Assembly (NCBI GenBank): GCA_026168455.1
Contig: CM047430.1
Location: 1,627,473-1,691,472 of the forward strand
From: Theocolax elegans
Lineage: Eukaryota > Arthropoda > Insecta > Hymenoptera > Cerocephalidae
Direction of reading: 5' to 3'
Length of the DNA stretch: 64,000 nucleotides
Each line of letters starts with the position of its first letter. Positions within the stretch are counted from its first letter, which is position 1. Below the pieces are notes generated by a model. It searched no databases. It saw only the letters and a list, made by a program, of their open reading frames with translations, and was not told the DNA's origin. Shown here piece by piece: positions 8,273-19,639 of the stretch. Made by a program: the position numbers and the translations under genes.

Positions 8273-9312
8273 GAGGTCACAGAGGAGTATCAAAAACTTA
8301 TAATAGAATCAAAACCGAGTATTATTGGGAAAATATGAAGAAAGATTTACAAATCCGAATCCAACAATGTTTGGACTGTCAACTAAAAAAATTAGTACGA
8401 TTAAAAACAAAACAGCCAATGATAATTACAGACACACCGGGAATTGCATTAGAAAAGATCGCATTAGATATTGTTGGGCCTATTAATCCAACAGTACGAA
8501 ATAATAAGTACATCTTAACTATGCAAGATCAACTTTCAAAATTTTGTGTAGCTGTGCCACTTCAAGACACTTTGGCTACTACTATTGCAGATGCATTTGT
8601 TAAACGATTTATTTGTATATTTGGTGCGCCACGCACTATTTTGACAGATCAAGGGAAAAATTTTTTAAGCAGCCTCATGAATCGAGTAGCTAAAAGATTC
8701 AAAATAAAAAAAATAAAAACTACAGCATTTCATCCTCAGTCAAACGGATCACTTGAAAGATCACATCATTCATTAAGCGAATTCTTAAAACAGTATACAA
8801 CTACTGATGAAGACTCGGATGAATGGATTGATATTGCAATGCTTAATTACAATACTTGTGTGCAGGAGAGTACTAAGCATACTCCATTTGAGATCCTATT
8901 TGGGCGCCTTGCTAGACTACCGTCATCTGATCCTCTTAGAGAAGCAGACCTATTACCAACTTATAAAGGTTATGTAATAGATTTAGTGACGCGATTAAAT
9001 GGGATACAGAAAATGTCCTATGATAATTTAATCAAATCTAAATTACGATCAAAAAATTATTACGATAAAAAAATCAACCCACGAAATTTCAAAATAGGGG
9101 ATTATGTATTTTTACTTTCAGGACCAAAGCCGGGTAAATTGGGTGATCATTACGCAGGACCCTACAAAATAATAGAAATCTTAGAAAACCATAACGCTAG
9201 AATAGAAATAGGTAAACGTAGTAAGGTAGTTCATACGAACAGGCTTAGAATATCGCATATAAATAAAGAAAATTCAAAGAAAAATAAAAATAAAAATGAA
9301 TCTAGTATATAA
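8134..9312 (+). CDS. pol: Integrase of element B, frame-shifted from pol
   Basis: This 392-codon ORF overlaps the previous one in another frame and carries the rest of Pol. The displayed start is a TTG and is not a real initiation site: the first 24 residues complete the macro-like region. The zinc-binding HHCC domain has His42, His49, Cys79 and Cys82. The catalytic core has Asp112 (LDIVGP), Asp172 (LTDQGKNF) and Glu208 (NGSLERSHH), so the DDE triad is complete. A GPY-type module (AGPYKIIEIL) follows near residue 345, then a Lys/Asn-rich tail. The frame change is most simply an indel mutation in this copy. Confidence 0.88.
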   Translation: METVYEIINYTFKNSKITVIICNGSLKYVPEEKRDEIFKELHKSPIGGHRGVSKTYNRIKTEYYWENMKKDLQIRIQQCLDCQLKKLVRLKTKQPMIITDTPGIALEKIALDIVGPINPTVRNNKYILTMQDQLSKFCVAVPLQDTLATTIADAFVKRFICIFGAPRTILTDQGKNFLSSLMNRVAKRFKIKKIKTTAFHPQSNGSLERSHHSLSEFLKQYTTTDEDSDEWIDIAMLNYNTCVQESTKHTPFEILFGRLARLPSSDPLREADLLPTYKGYVIDLVTRLNGIQKMSYDNLIKSKLRSKNYYDKKINPRNFKIGDYVFLLSGPKPGKLGDHYAGPYKIIEILENHNARIEIGKRSKVVHTNRLRISHINKENSKKNKNKNESSI

Positions 9313-9512
9313 GAAATGTTTATGTGAGTAACATAATATTATATGTATGTGTGTATGTATATATATGTATATATTACGAACGAATTTTTCAATATAAATA
9401 TAATTCGAATAAAAAAAAATGAAACAGTGTGAATTGGATCAAGAAACAGTGAATTGTAATTTTACATATTTCTTATTTCTAATAGACCTATTCTTTTCAT
9501 TTAGAATTAAGG

Positions 9513-9541
9513 AATGATGGATCTGAAACAGGTCCATCATT
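9513..9541 (+). other. Short hairpin between pol and env
   Basis: Two 13-bp arms (AATGATGGATCTG and its near-perfect complement, one mismatch) flank a 3-base loop in the pol-env spacer of element B. Its role is unknown; a place in env mRNA formation is conceivable but not shown. Confidence 0.5.
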
Positions 9542-9618
9542 AAACAACTAATTTTCGTCATTTTTTGTTTCACAGATAACGGACGTTTACATACATATAT
9601 TAAAATATCCAATTAAAC

Positions 9619-11598
9619 ATGATAATCATAATATTACTAGTAGTTTTTCTTCCGAATGCCTTGGGTCTGATAGGCTATGATTGCGGGTCACGTCAGCTGA
9701 ACGTAACGACTTTATCATTGAGAGATGTTGGAGAATGTGAAATTCCTGACTACCCAATTAACGTAACTCAACAATATGTCCAACTACTTCAAATCAACGA
9801 CTATTCAGAGACAACCGTTTTACAATGCAAACTCGAAGTACATCGAACAGTGTACTATTGCGGAATGCATTCTCATATTTCAATAGTTTTAAATGGCGAA
9901 AATGAATATATTTATGAAATAAGTAGACGAAGTTGCGAAGACCTACATAAGACTGGCACCGTAAAATTAGCCAATAATCATGTAATAAGTAATATTAAGG
10001 TAAACAATTCTGCTAGTTATGGAATCATATTTGCGAGATTCCTAAACGGAGAAGGAAGATGTGACGGAGCAGGTTACTCAGATCCATTTGGGACCTGGGA
10101 AAATGTTGTAGTACAAGGTACTATTAAAATTACGCTAAATGAATACGTAGCTCGTGTAAAATTATCCGAAAATAGAATTCACTTACGTTCCGGTACCACA
10201 TGTTCCTTATCCGAAGGCAATTGTATAGATTAAGAAGGAGGATATACGTTTTGGAATTCCATTCCTACTGATAATTGTAATTTTCACCAATATGGTCTAT
10301 TGTACGAAGGATTAGCACATAAGATGATTGATGATAACAATTTTGGACAAAAACAAATAATTTATTCCTTAATTACACAAGATATAACTTTTGCTCTAGC
10401 GGTCAAAGGAAGAGAAAATGTTTGTGTTTATTCAATTAGTAAAACTGAGCATCCCAAATTAGTAATTTTCGAAACTGCTCGAGGAGAAGGATTCGCTAGC
10501 AAAGCCAAATTATCCGTCTCGAATCTGGATATTTTTGCATATGTGAATTCTAAGTTCGTATATGTTGAAAAACATATCCGATCTCAGATGAAGCAACTCT
10601 ATCGCGATGTTTTGGTTCAGAGATGTTCCTTAGAGAGGCAAACAATTAAGAACTCTCTCTCCATTGCAACTCAAGCACCAGATAATTTTGCATACGATCT
10701 TATGAAAGGCCCTGGTTATATGGCCGTAATTGCAGGTGAAGTTGTTCACATAATCAAATGCATTCCAGTCGAAGTCAAGATTGAACATGGTGAGAATTGT
10801 TATTCAGAATTACAAGTCTCCAGAAATAATAACACATATTATCTCACACCAAGAACACACATTTTAAAATCAAAAGGGACTAGAATTACTTGCAATTCAT
10901 TATTACCCTCATACTACTTTGTAAGTAATTCTTGGTATAAGATATTACCAAAACCTACTGAAGCTCTAGCTCCACTCATCATTAAACCAATGACCAGGCC
11001 CACATGGAAGTATGTAAATCCTGCAGATTTAGTAACGAGTGGAATCTATACCGAAAGAGACCTGGAACAACTACGTGAAAGGATAATGTTTCCTGTCGAA
11101 CGATCAGCTTTGCTGAATGACCTTGCTCGAGACATGAGAGGTCATCCCATAGCTGATAACGAAAGTAGCATATTAAAATTACTGAATGAAGACGCTGTAG
11201 AAAAAATAATAGATAACTCCTGGAATCGAATTTGGATTCGATTCATTACTTTTGGATCTGCAAGTGCAGGTATAATAGCCATATTCACACTAATTTACAT
11301 ATTCAAGTTGATTTGTGGTATCTTTATACGAGGATACGCTTTACACAAAGTCTACGGATGGTCAATTCACCTTCTGGGAGCTATTTGGTCATCTTTAGCT
11401 CACTTTCTCGTATTCTTGAGTAAACCACCCACTACCACAGATAATCAAAAAGATCATCCAAATGTTGTTATTGACATTGAAATGGATGAGCAGCAAGTTC
11501 AACCAACACCAAGTCCAAGACAAGGACCATCGAATCAAATAGTTGAACAAAAGGCTCCAGAGGATAAATCATTCTTCAGTCTAGGAGTAAAAAAATAA
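9619..11598 (+). pseudogene. env: Env-like glycoprotein, chuvirus-glycoprotein type, one in-frame stop
   Basis: A 660-codon frame runs from the ATG at 9619 to 11598, interrupted only by a TAA at 10231-10233. The N-terminus is a clear signal peptide (about 16 hydrophobic residues). The ectodomain begins with a Cys-containing motif (YDCGS) and an YYCGMHSH segment that I recognise from glycoproteins of Chuviridae and their insect endogenous copies; this recognition is from family knowledge and not from a search. Several N-glycosylation sites (NVT) are present. A transmembrane segment lies around 11241-11330, followed by a further hydrophobic stretch and a polar tail with Pro-rich sequence. Its role would be cell binding and membrane fusion. 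The stop would truncate the protein to 204 residues. Confidence 0.75.
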
Positions 11599-11728
11599 AA
11601 AAAAAAAGGAAGAAACAATCGATGCTATATCTGAACTTGGGTTCGATGATGGAAGATTCTTGTTTTAGCCCAGGGGAATGGTTCCTGTTCGTCAATTCTA
11701 TCCTCGAGTAACCATTTTAGGGTGGGGG
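11599..11728 (+). promoter_or_regulatory. Element B 3' untranslated region with polypurine tract
   Basis: A 130-bp spacer ends in AGGGTGGGGG at 11719-11728, directly before TGTCACATAACC. This is a typical polypurine tract next to a 3' LTR. Confidence 0.7.
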
Positions 11729-13395
11729 TGTCACATAACCCAATAATAAAAAAAAAACGATTTTCGATTATACGTATATATATAGATTAAATACCGTATT
11801 AAAAACATTATTTGGATTGATCTTCTTTTCTCACGCTGGAGGAAAATTATTTTCCTTCTAAATAAATAAACAAGTTAATCAGTAAAGTTTCCATATTTTC
11901 AAAATGTTATCATCAGTCCCTTTAGAGTTTAGTTAGTCACACATTTTCTTTACTGTGTGAAAACTGCAGTAGAGATAAAGAAGACGCGTAACGCTAATCT
12001 AGTTTTCTTTTACGCATCAATAGAAATTGATAACTATTAGTCTCGAAAATGTATGCTACAAGAAAAATATTTACATAATTATTCGTCATTATTTTTGACT
12101 AAATCTTTATGCGTTATTATGCACTATTATGCATAAAACATGAATATTAGTTTTTTTTGCTTAATTCCAATAGTATTCGAATTTAATTGAAACGGTGTAT
12201 TAATTAAAATTTACTTGTATAAAAATTATTAGAAATAGCGCAAAAATTCAAACAATTGTAATTACTATTAAGTTTTAATATTATATAATTGTATTAATAG
12301 TTAACTCCGTAAAAGAGAAAATGTTATAAATTCATGAAGCCGCAAATAAATAGTAATAAACATTACTAATCAAATAATAAACACATCAAACCTAAGTACA
12401 AATTAATTATAAAAATATACATCTATAATACATGAAAATAGAACGAGTAGTTCCATCTAGAAGTAGAGTTCTAAAACTACATTTATCAAAAAGATAAAAT
12501 CGGCGCTCGCAAGCGGGCCTAATGCCCACCTCTTGACCAATTGTAAGAGTTGCTTCTTATCAAAATCCTGGAGGTTGTGACATTGCTGTAGATAACCTTA
12601 CTCTTAGCAAATTAGAGAAAGGTCCACCCACGCTCTTTCTTTATCAAAGATAATAGAAGAAGTATGGGAGGAAAACCGAGGTATTCTGCAAGATGAAAAA
12701 CATCTACAGAATCAGAGTAAGAGCAGAGTTAGAAACGAGTGCAGTCAAATAAGACACTCTCAATTAAATTCAAATTTCAAGTTCTTCTAATTCTTCTATA
12801 TCAAGATTAATTTCTATTTCTTTAAATTTCTATTTCCAATTTTTTCTATTTCGTTTTTCCAAGTTTAATTTCTATTTCTTTTTCTAATTCAACCTTCTGG
12901 ATTTTGGAAGAAGCAGTTCACCAGGAAACAAAAATTATAAAAGTAAGTGAATAAAAGTATTATATTTCCTATAATTTTTCTATTTTTCATTTTCTATATC
13001 TATTAAAACACATATATGTATACAATTCCTATTTCCGAGAGGTTTGGTCTCTGATTTCTTTGCCAGTCAGGGGTAACCGTCTCAATCCTTGAATTCCAAA
13101 TCCCAACAAATAATTTCCAGGTAGTGCTCGAGAAATATATTCTGTCACAGAAAAAGTGAAGGAATATATTTCAATCGTATAGAGTGCACTTTGGAAATCT
13201 TAACTCTAAATAAAAATCCATCCCTAAATATATAAAATAAAAATCTATTTACTATTTCTAATTTTACTTCTGCTAAAATTTACACGTGGCCATCCCGAAT
13301 TATTGGGTGAAAATCCCAGATTCAAAAAGGCCAAATTAACCAATAATTTATTATTGGTATAATTAACGTTCAGAGCTTAACTCTGGGACGTCACA
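11729..13395 (+). repeat. Probable 3' LTR of element B
   Basis: The sequence starts TGTCACATAACC right after the polypurine tract. A plausible end is ACTCTGGGACGTCACA at 13380-13395, which would give a 1667-bp LTR with TG...CA ends. No second copy is in the window, so the right edge is a guess. The content is AT-rich and without ORFs. Confidence 0.6.
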
Positions 13396-14985
13396 CACGC
13401 AACTGTATATGGGTAATTCCATATAGAATAAAAAGATTATCTTTTGAATTTGGCTGAAACATGTTGAAGTTGTTACTTGTTGGTACAGAACTGAGAATTC
13501 AATATTTGTATAGTCAAATTCCCAGCTGTTATTTCGATTATTTAAATATTATCATTATTTTTGGAATGAAACAGTATTATGAAAAATTTGTACACATTTA
13601 ATTACTAAATTTCAAGAATAATGATATCGGGTACAACGAAAGAATTGTAGCTGAAATACGGCAGTTTGCCTCTACATCATCATATATGCATTCGGCCCAT
13701 ATTTTAAATTTCATTTTAATTTTTTTATTCTGCTGTCCTAAAATTAAGTACCGTACATCATGTTTATTCACTTCAATATCATGTATATTTTGAATATACC
13801 TTTTTATATAATATATTGTAGATATATTTTAGTTACGTTTTGAAGGTGATTATAGCGATTTTCGAAAATAATAGTTATTTATGCTCCAAGGGAGTAAAAT
13901 AGGTTATTACTCTCGAAATACATATAAAATTTTTCACTCTGATCATTTCATTCTTTGACAAAACTAAGATTACAGGGAATAAAGTAAGTTTAGAGAGCAA
14001 TAATTTCATTTCCCTGAGGGATTAAAATGAGATTTTACTCCCTAAAAAAAGGTCAATAAAGTCAACTTTATGGACCTTCAGGGTGAAAATGCATTTAAGT
14101 AATATAGTAATATGTGCAATTTTGATATCAAATCAAATTTCGAATTTGATTAATAGTGATTAGTAATTTAATTAATGATTTGATTTGAAAGAGAGAGATG
14201 CGCGTGTAATATTTACACTCAACCTAACCTCTGCAACTGAATACAGTACAAACATAACATTGTTTTTGTGAAAAAAAGGTATATGAATAAATTAAAGCCT
14301 TATTTATTCAAATGTAACTTAAACTAATGTACGTTTAGCTCTTATTTTCTAATTTTTCACTCTTTATAATTAAGTTACAAGTTATCCAGTGGTTGACGAA
14401 CAATACCGATAAAAACGTCACAAAATTAACACTATTTCTAGACAACCGATCGTCAAAGCGCTGGTCGACGGATTTCCCATTTTACCAACAAATAGCCAGT
14501 AGATCGCTGACTTTTCTAAACCGATCCAGGCAAGACAAATGTTAAACATTTTTGTTATTTATTAAATATGTTAAACTTGTTTGTTTATGTGCATTATAGA
14601 TCCACATTTAATGGTTGCCAATTATGTACTTTAATCTTTCATTTTTATTCAATAAAAATGTTTTGGCCCGAAACTTTTGCACGTAACTGTATATGCAATA
14701 GAAATCTAAAATTTAGTCCAATTTCGAATTAACTCGACAAGGAATAAAGAATTCGCGCGTCGAGACATATATTCACGAAACTTCTCCCCACTATTTACTA
14801 GTAATTACTGATTGGAGCTTCATTAGAATCTTATTTTTCCGTATAGGTTTCTATACAATGGATTATCAACTAGATTAATTTAAAATGTTAGATGAAGATT
14901 ATTGATTTTTTGAAAAGTTATTAAAAATTTATTATTGACTATAGGCAAAAGATTTTTTAGCCCGAAACATTATTCACATTTTTTA
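13396..14985. other. AT-rich intergenic sequence
   Basis: No supported gene, RNA or element end was found. There are only short local inverted motifs, for example around 13880-13920 and 14010-14090, where ACTCCCT/GGGAGT-type words recur. Confidence 0.5.
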
Positions 14986-14987
14986 CA

Positions 14988-15136
14988 TTTTATCGCGTTG
15001 AGTTATGTGGACACAATTTTTAGATTTTATCGCGTTCAGTTATGTGGTTTAAGAATACATAGTTTTAGATATTATCGCGTTGAGTTACGTGGTTTTAATG
15101 AGCACAATTTTTGATTTTATCGTGTTTAGTTATGTA
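14988..15136 (+). repeat. Four-copy short tandem repeat
   Basis: A 22-24-nt motif with core TTATCGCGTTGAGTTATGTGG occurs near 14988, 15025, 15069 and 15115 with one to three changes per copy and AT-rich spacers of variable length. Confidence 0.7.
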
Positions 15137-15251
15137 AAAAAATTTGTGCCACAATAATAAAATTTATTTTTATAACTTAATTCTATTTAAGTAGATAATC
15201 ATTAAAAATCAAATATTCCTATTTCTGTCTGTTTAAAAATACTCCAGTTAG

Positions 15252-15931
15252 AATATCCAGTTAGAGGGCAGCAAAAAAATGGGAAACATCGTCACGTTGC
15301 AGCAAAAAAATAGCAAATACATAAGGCGTATCGATATTTTCTGACTCCCTCTCGTTACGGAATTTGAACCCTTTTGCCCATGAACAACCGCACCAAGCCT
15401 CAATATCCAGTTAGAGGGCGGCAAAAAAATCGGAAATATCGTCACGTTGCAGCAAAACAATAGCAAAAAAATATGAACTTTGAACGATTCCGATATCGTT
15501 ACACCATCAATAGATATGACCGTGGCTACGCTACCTTAATATTACGTTAACGTAGCCATTGTGTCGATGCAAAGGGTAACGTAAAAGAAAGGTTTATTAC
15601 GCACTATATTAGCAAATCATTAGCAAAAAATTAATACATATAGGATTTGACGATTAATTTAATTTTTATTTTTATGATTGCGTGAAAATCGATTTTCCGG
15701 AAAAGTTTTTTGAATTTGAAAAAACTCCCTACATCATCTTTCAGCAAATAATTAGCAAAAAAATATGAACTTTGAACTATTCCGATATCGTTACACCATC
15801 AATAGACCGTGGCTACGCTACCTTAATATTAAGTTAACGTAGCCTTTGTATTTCCGAAACTATAGGAGCAAAAAAATCATTTTTTTAGCAAAAAAATAGC
15901 AAAAAATTAGCAAAAAATTCATGAGAATTTT
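15252..15931 (+). repeat. Repeat cluster built on AGCAAAAAAAT and two duplicated blocks
   Basis: A 66-bp block beginning ATATCCAGTTAGAGGG occurs at 15252-15317 and 15402-15467. A 90-bp block beginning AATATGAACTTTGAAC and ending in TTAACGTAGCC occurs at 15464-15558 and 15755-15844. The word TAGCAAAAAA recurs many times between and after them. No coding potential is seen; it may be part of an unclassified non-autonomous element or satellite. Confidence 0.7.
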
Positions 15932-16097
15932 TAGCTTGGCCTTATGAGTTGGATACGCTAGCTTAATATACGTTTACCCAGGGTAAAAATCATCGAGTTG
16001 CCCGTCTTATAACCACATAGTTCGTGGCGTACAAACCTGACTAGTATCGCCGACTTGATATCTCGACTCAATGATTGAAATAGAATATATAACTATA

Positions 16098-16482
16098 TTT
16101 AGAAGCATGTTACTTCTGTTAGTCGATCAGGGAGGTTACACAAAATAATAACAGAAATACTTGTTAAACTTAATTGAATATTTAATTGTAAACTAAATCC
16201 TAATTACAAAACACGCGAGAGAGTTGAGATGCACGTATAACACGGGGATGTAATCGGCACGAGGACAACGTGGCAGGATGCGCAGCACGAAGCGACCTGT
16301 TGTTCCGCGTTCCGCTAAGTCGATCAGGAGAACCGTCCGTGCCGTCCGAGTCGTGATGAAGTGAAGCGGAAGCTTATCAGTAATCGGCGCGCGGTTGCAG
16401 GAGCTGCTTCCTGCGCCTGCGCGCTGGTGACGACGATAAGGCGCGTGTATGTATGTGTGAGTCGCGGGAAGGCGACGCTACA
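16098..16482 (-). repeat. 3' LTR of element E
   Basis: Read on the minus strand it starts TGTAGCGTCGCC and ends near GCTTCTAAA. It is nearly identical to 20571-20958, differing by a handful of substitutions and a small indel. The pol reading frame runs into it and stops at 16377. Confidence 0.9.
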
Positions 16483-17550
16483 ACGACTCCCCCTCTGGAG
16501 GACGCCTGATTAGAAAGCGGCCAAGATGGTGCTGCAGGTGAGGGCTGCAAGGGCGAAGACGTCGTTGTCGTGGTGCTGGCTGGTTGCACCGTCGATGGCG
16601 CGTAGGTCACATGCCGTTGTGAAGGTGTAGCGGCGGCATGCCCTGCTGGCAGATCGTTCCCTGCCAGGTAAGCCGGACGAAGCTGGTCTGTTGAGACAGT
16701 CCTGGGCGAGCCGTGGAAGTCGATGACGAAGCGCTTGTTGTCCAGACGTTTAATTACCAGGTGCGGGCTCGAGTACGGCGGTGTCAGCGGTGGTTTGATG
16801 GTGGCAACCATCTTGAAAACGGCCTTGCAGTGCTGGAGGTCCGGGTGCAGGAAGGTTTTGTGACCCGAATGGTGCGCAGCTGGAGAGGGCTGGACAGTGA
16901 GAAAATGTTCGCGAAGCTTGTCCAGGAAGGACGTCGGCGTTGCAGGGAGCTCCTGAAAAACAAAAAAATCTCCGGGCACTCTAAGCGTGGTGCCGAAAAG
17001 AAGCTCCGCAGGTGAAGTCCGCAGATCCTGCTTGAAGGCGGTTCTGAGGCCTAGTAAAACCGTGGGAAGGACGTCCGGCCACGGGATGTGCGGGTGGCAC
17101 ATCAAAGCGGCTTTCAGAGTCCTGTGCCAACGCTCGATCATGCCGTTAGATTGGGGGTGATACGGCGTGGTGTGGACCTTGTTTGACCCTATCAGCTTGG
17201 CGAGTGATGAGAACAGGGCCGACTCGAACTGGGTCCCGTGGTCGGTGGTGATGGTGAGTGGCGTGCCGAAGAGCGCGATCCACTTCGCGAAGAATGCCGA
17301 GGCTACGGTGTCCGTCTGCATGTCGCAGAGTGGTATTGCCTGGGACCAGCGGGTGAACCGATCAACGATGGTAAGGCAATACCTGAAGCCTTTCGACAGC
17401 GGCATGGTCACCAGGTCTAGGTGAACGTGGTTGAACCTGGCCTGCGGTACGTCGAAGCGCCCAGGTGACGAACTGGAATGCCGATGGATCTTGGCGCGTT
17501 GGCAAGCGACGCACTCACGTGCCCAGCGGATGACGTCACTCCTGATGCTC
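16377..17550 (-). pseudogene. pol: Integrase of element E
   Basis: The reading frame contains the second half of the zinc domain (CVACQ) and the full DDE core: Asp in HLDLVTM, Asp in TTDHGTQFES and Glu in SNGMIERWHR. The C-terminal part ends in Pro/Ser-rich sequence that overlaps the 3' LTR, as is common in this lineage. The upstream His pair of the zinc domain (HGPAHPGG) lies in a different frame around 17600, so at least one indel separates them. Integrase would insert the element DNA, but this copy cannot make it intact. Confidence 0.85.
16483..16497 (-). promoter_or_regulatory. Polypurine tract of element E
   Basis: On the minus strand CAGAGGGGGAGTCGT immediately precedes the TGTAGCG start of the 3' LTR. 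Confidence 0.75.
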
Positions 17551-17685
17551 GCCAGACGAATTTCTCCTTGAGCGGCTTGGAGGTGGCTCGACCGCCTGGG
17601 TGAGCTGGTCCGTGACCACGTCGAACGCCGTCCTTCTGAGCGATGCGGGGAGGTACGGTCGAACAAGACCTGCTGAGACGCTGCA

Positions 17686-18455
17686 TCAGACTTGGACACC
17701 GTCGATGAGCAGCGACTGCAGCTGGAGTGAAGATGGTGAATCCCGCGGAGGTGATGTGCCCTCGAGCTGCTGAGCCTGCTGGATGGTGGCTGCGTCAAGG
17801 CGAGACGGCATGTCGATCGCAAAAACGCGAGAAAGCGCGTTTGCCATGACGATGTCCTCGCCTGGGATGTAGACGAAGGTGGCCGCGAACTGGCTGATGT
17901 AGTCGAGCTGCTGGAGCTGCCTGGGCGAAGCCTTGTTAGGACGCTGGTGAAGAGCTCGGACCAAAGGCTTGTGATCGGTCCGGATCACAAATTCTCGTCC
18001 CTCCAGGATGTGGGCGAAGAACTTGAGAAAAGCGAACGCAGCCAAGAGCTCTCGATCGTAAGGGCTGTAGTTCCTCTCTGCAGATGACAGCTGACGAGAA
18101 AAAAAACCGAGAGGCATTCGTACGTTGTCGACAAGTTGCTCCAAGGAACCTCCTAGCGCAGTTGAGGACGCATCCGACGTGAGGATGAGCTTGGCATCCG
18201 GGCTGAGGTAGCTGGTGGTAGTCGCGTTGGCGAGAGCGAGCTTCGAAGATTCGAACGCCTGCTCGAGTTGCGGAGTCCACAAGATTTTGCGACGATCCTT
18301 CTTCTTGGCACCCTTGAGTTGGTCGTTCAGCAGCGCCTGAGACTCGGCAGCGTGTGGCATGAGCGCCTGAAAGTAGTTGAGCGAGCCGAGGAAACGACGC
18401 AGATCTGAGACGGTGACCGGCTTCGGGTAGTTGACGATGGCGTCGACCTTTTCAG
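17686..18455 (-). pseudogene. pol: RNase H and RT connection of element E
   Basis: The frame includes the end of the RT thumb (LRRFLGSLNYF-type pattern), then RNase H with the catalytic Asp in LTSDASSTALGG, the Glu/Asp-bearing YSPYDRELLAAF helix and the IRTDHKPL motif. It joins RT upstream only through a frame change near 18455-18465, where a run of six G occurs. It ends close to a frame change into the integrase. Confidence 0.85.
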
Positions 18456-18459
18456 GGGG

Positions 18460-19240
18460 GCTGAGAAATCAGAGGCGGAAACTCGAAAGCCTAAAAACTG
18501 TACCTCAGGCTTGGCAAAGTGACACTTGTCCCAGTTGACGGAGAGACCGCTGCTAAGGATGATTTCCAACACGTTGCGCAGATGTCCGCGATGCTCTGCG
18601 ATGTCGGCCGAAGCGATGAGGATGTCATCTAGGTAGACCTTTACGTAGTCCAGATGTACAAGCAGTCGGTGCATGGACCGCTGGAACGTTTGAGTGACAT
18701 TGCGCAAACCAAGAGGCATCCCCAGGAACTCGAAAAGTCCGAAGGGAGTGATGACTGCCGTCTTGGCGATGTCCTCCTCAGCTACCGGGATCTGGAAATA
18801 TGCACGCTCCAAGTCCAGCGTGGTGAAAACGGTGCAGCCGTGAAGCTGCAGCAGCAAGTCAACGATCCGCGGCAGCGGATATCGGTCCGGGACTGTTTGC
18901 TGGTTGAGCGGCCTGTAGTCACCAGTGAAACGCAGCTTCCCAGAGTGTCCAGTCACGATGTTGAGCGGGCTGGCGTAAGGGCTGCTGGAAGGGCGAATCA
19001 CGCCGACCTCGAGGAGAGCCTTGAATTCACTCTTCGCCGCCTTGAGTTTGTCACCCAGCAGAGGGCGAGCACGTGCGAAGACAGGTGGTCCAGTGGTGAC
19101 GATGTGGTGGCTGACGTCTGCGTGCGGTCCTCGGACAGCACCATGCCTGTCCGCGAAGCGCTTGGCGAAATCGCTCACCAGATTCTGCACTTCCTGGTCG
19201 CCGAAGATGTTGACAGCGAAGGCACACATTGCAATGGAGT
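18460..19240 (-). pseudogene. pol: Reverse transcriptase of element E
   Basis: The frame carries RT motifs in order: FTGDYRPLN, TTLDLERAYFQIPV, TPFGLFEFLGMPLGL and the catalytic YLDDILIA. These establish a Gypsy-type RT. It copies element RNA into DNA. Both ends of the domain are separated from protease and RNase H by frame changes, so Pol is broken in three or more places. Confidence 0.88.
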
Positions 19241-19570
19241 CATGGACCCTGGAGCAGTTACCGTGGTTTGCAGATCCATAAGAGCAGCACGCCTCAGGTC
19301 CGGGGCGAGACCGTAGTAGGCCAAAAAGTCGGCTCCGATGATGGGCGATTGCACGTCGGCCAGTAGCACTGACCAAACGAAGACGCGACGTAGACCTAAA
19401 TCCAACGACATTACCTTGCGTCCGTACGTGTGTATGGCGGTGCCGTTCGCCAAAGCCAAGCGAAGAGCGTCGGGCACCACAGCTGATCCAGGTTTGTGGG
19501 GTATGATGGTGACCGCCGAACCACTGTCGATGAGGAATCGAAGCCCAGAATTCCTATCGGTGACGTGAAG
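19230..19570 (-). pseudogene. pol: Aspartic protease of element E
   Basis: The frame shows FLIDSGSAVTIIP with the catalytic DSG and, about 70 residues later, IIGADFLAYY, the usual second protease motif. It would process Gag-Pol. Upstream the same frame runs without break into out-of-frame gag sequence because of an internal deletion. Confidence 0.85.
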
Positions 19571-19639
19571 CCGATTTTCCACAAGCGACGGCGGTGGTGA
19601 TGAAAGTGCGATACTGAGGCTGCAGGTTGTCGCCCGCGT

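Larger units (their letters stand above)
4113..13395 (+). mobile_element. Element B: env-bearing Ty3/Gypsy retrotransposon, 5' part interrupted by element A
   Basis: Downstream of A, a retroviral gene order is preserved: gag C-terminus, protease, RT, RNase H, integrase, env, polypurine tract and a probable 3' LTR. The RT motif YLDD and the overall pol place it in Ty3/Gypsy. It is an endogenous retrovirus-like element of errantivirus type by organisation, but its envelope resembles chuvirus glycoproteins and not the baculovirus-F type usual in errantiviruses. It is inactivated here by loss of the gag 5' part, a frame change inside pol and one in-frame stop in env. Its 5' LTR is outside the window or deleted. 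Confidence 0.85.

Noticed and set aside
18654..19316. 220-codon plus-strand ORF opposite element E
   Set aside because: Shadow of the RT and protease on the other strand in GC-rich DNA.
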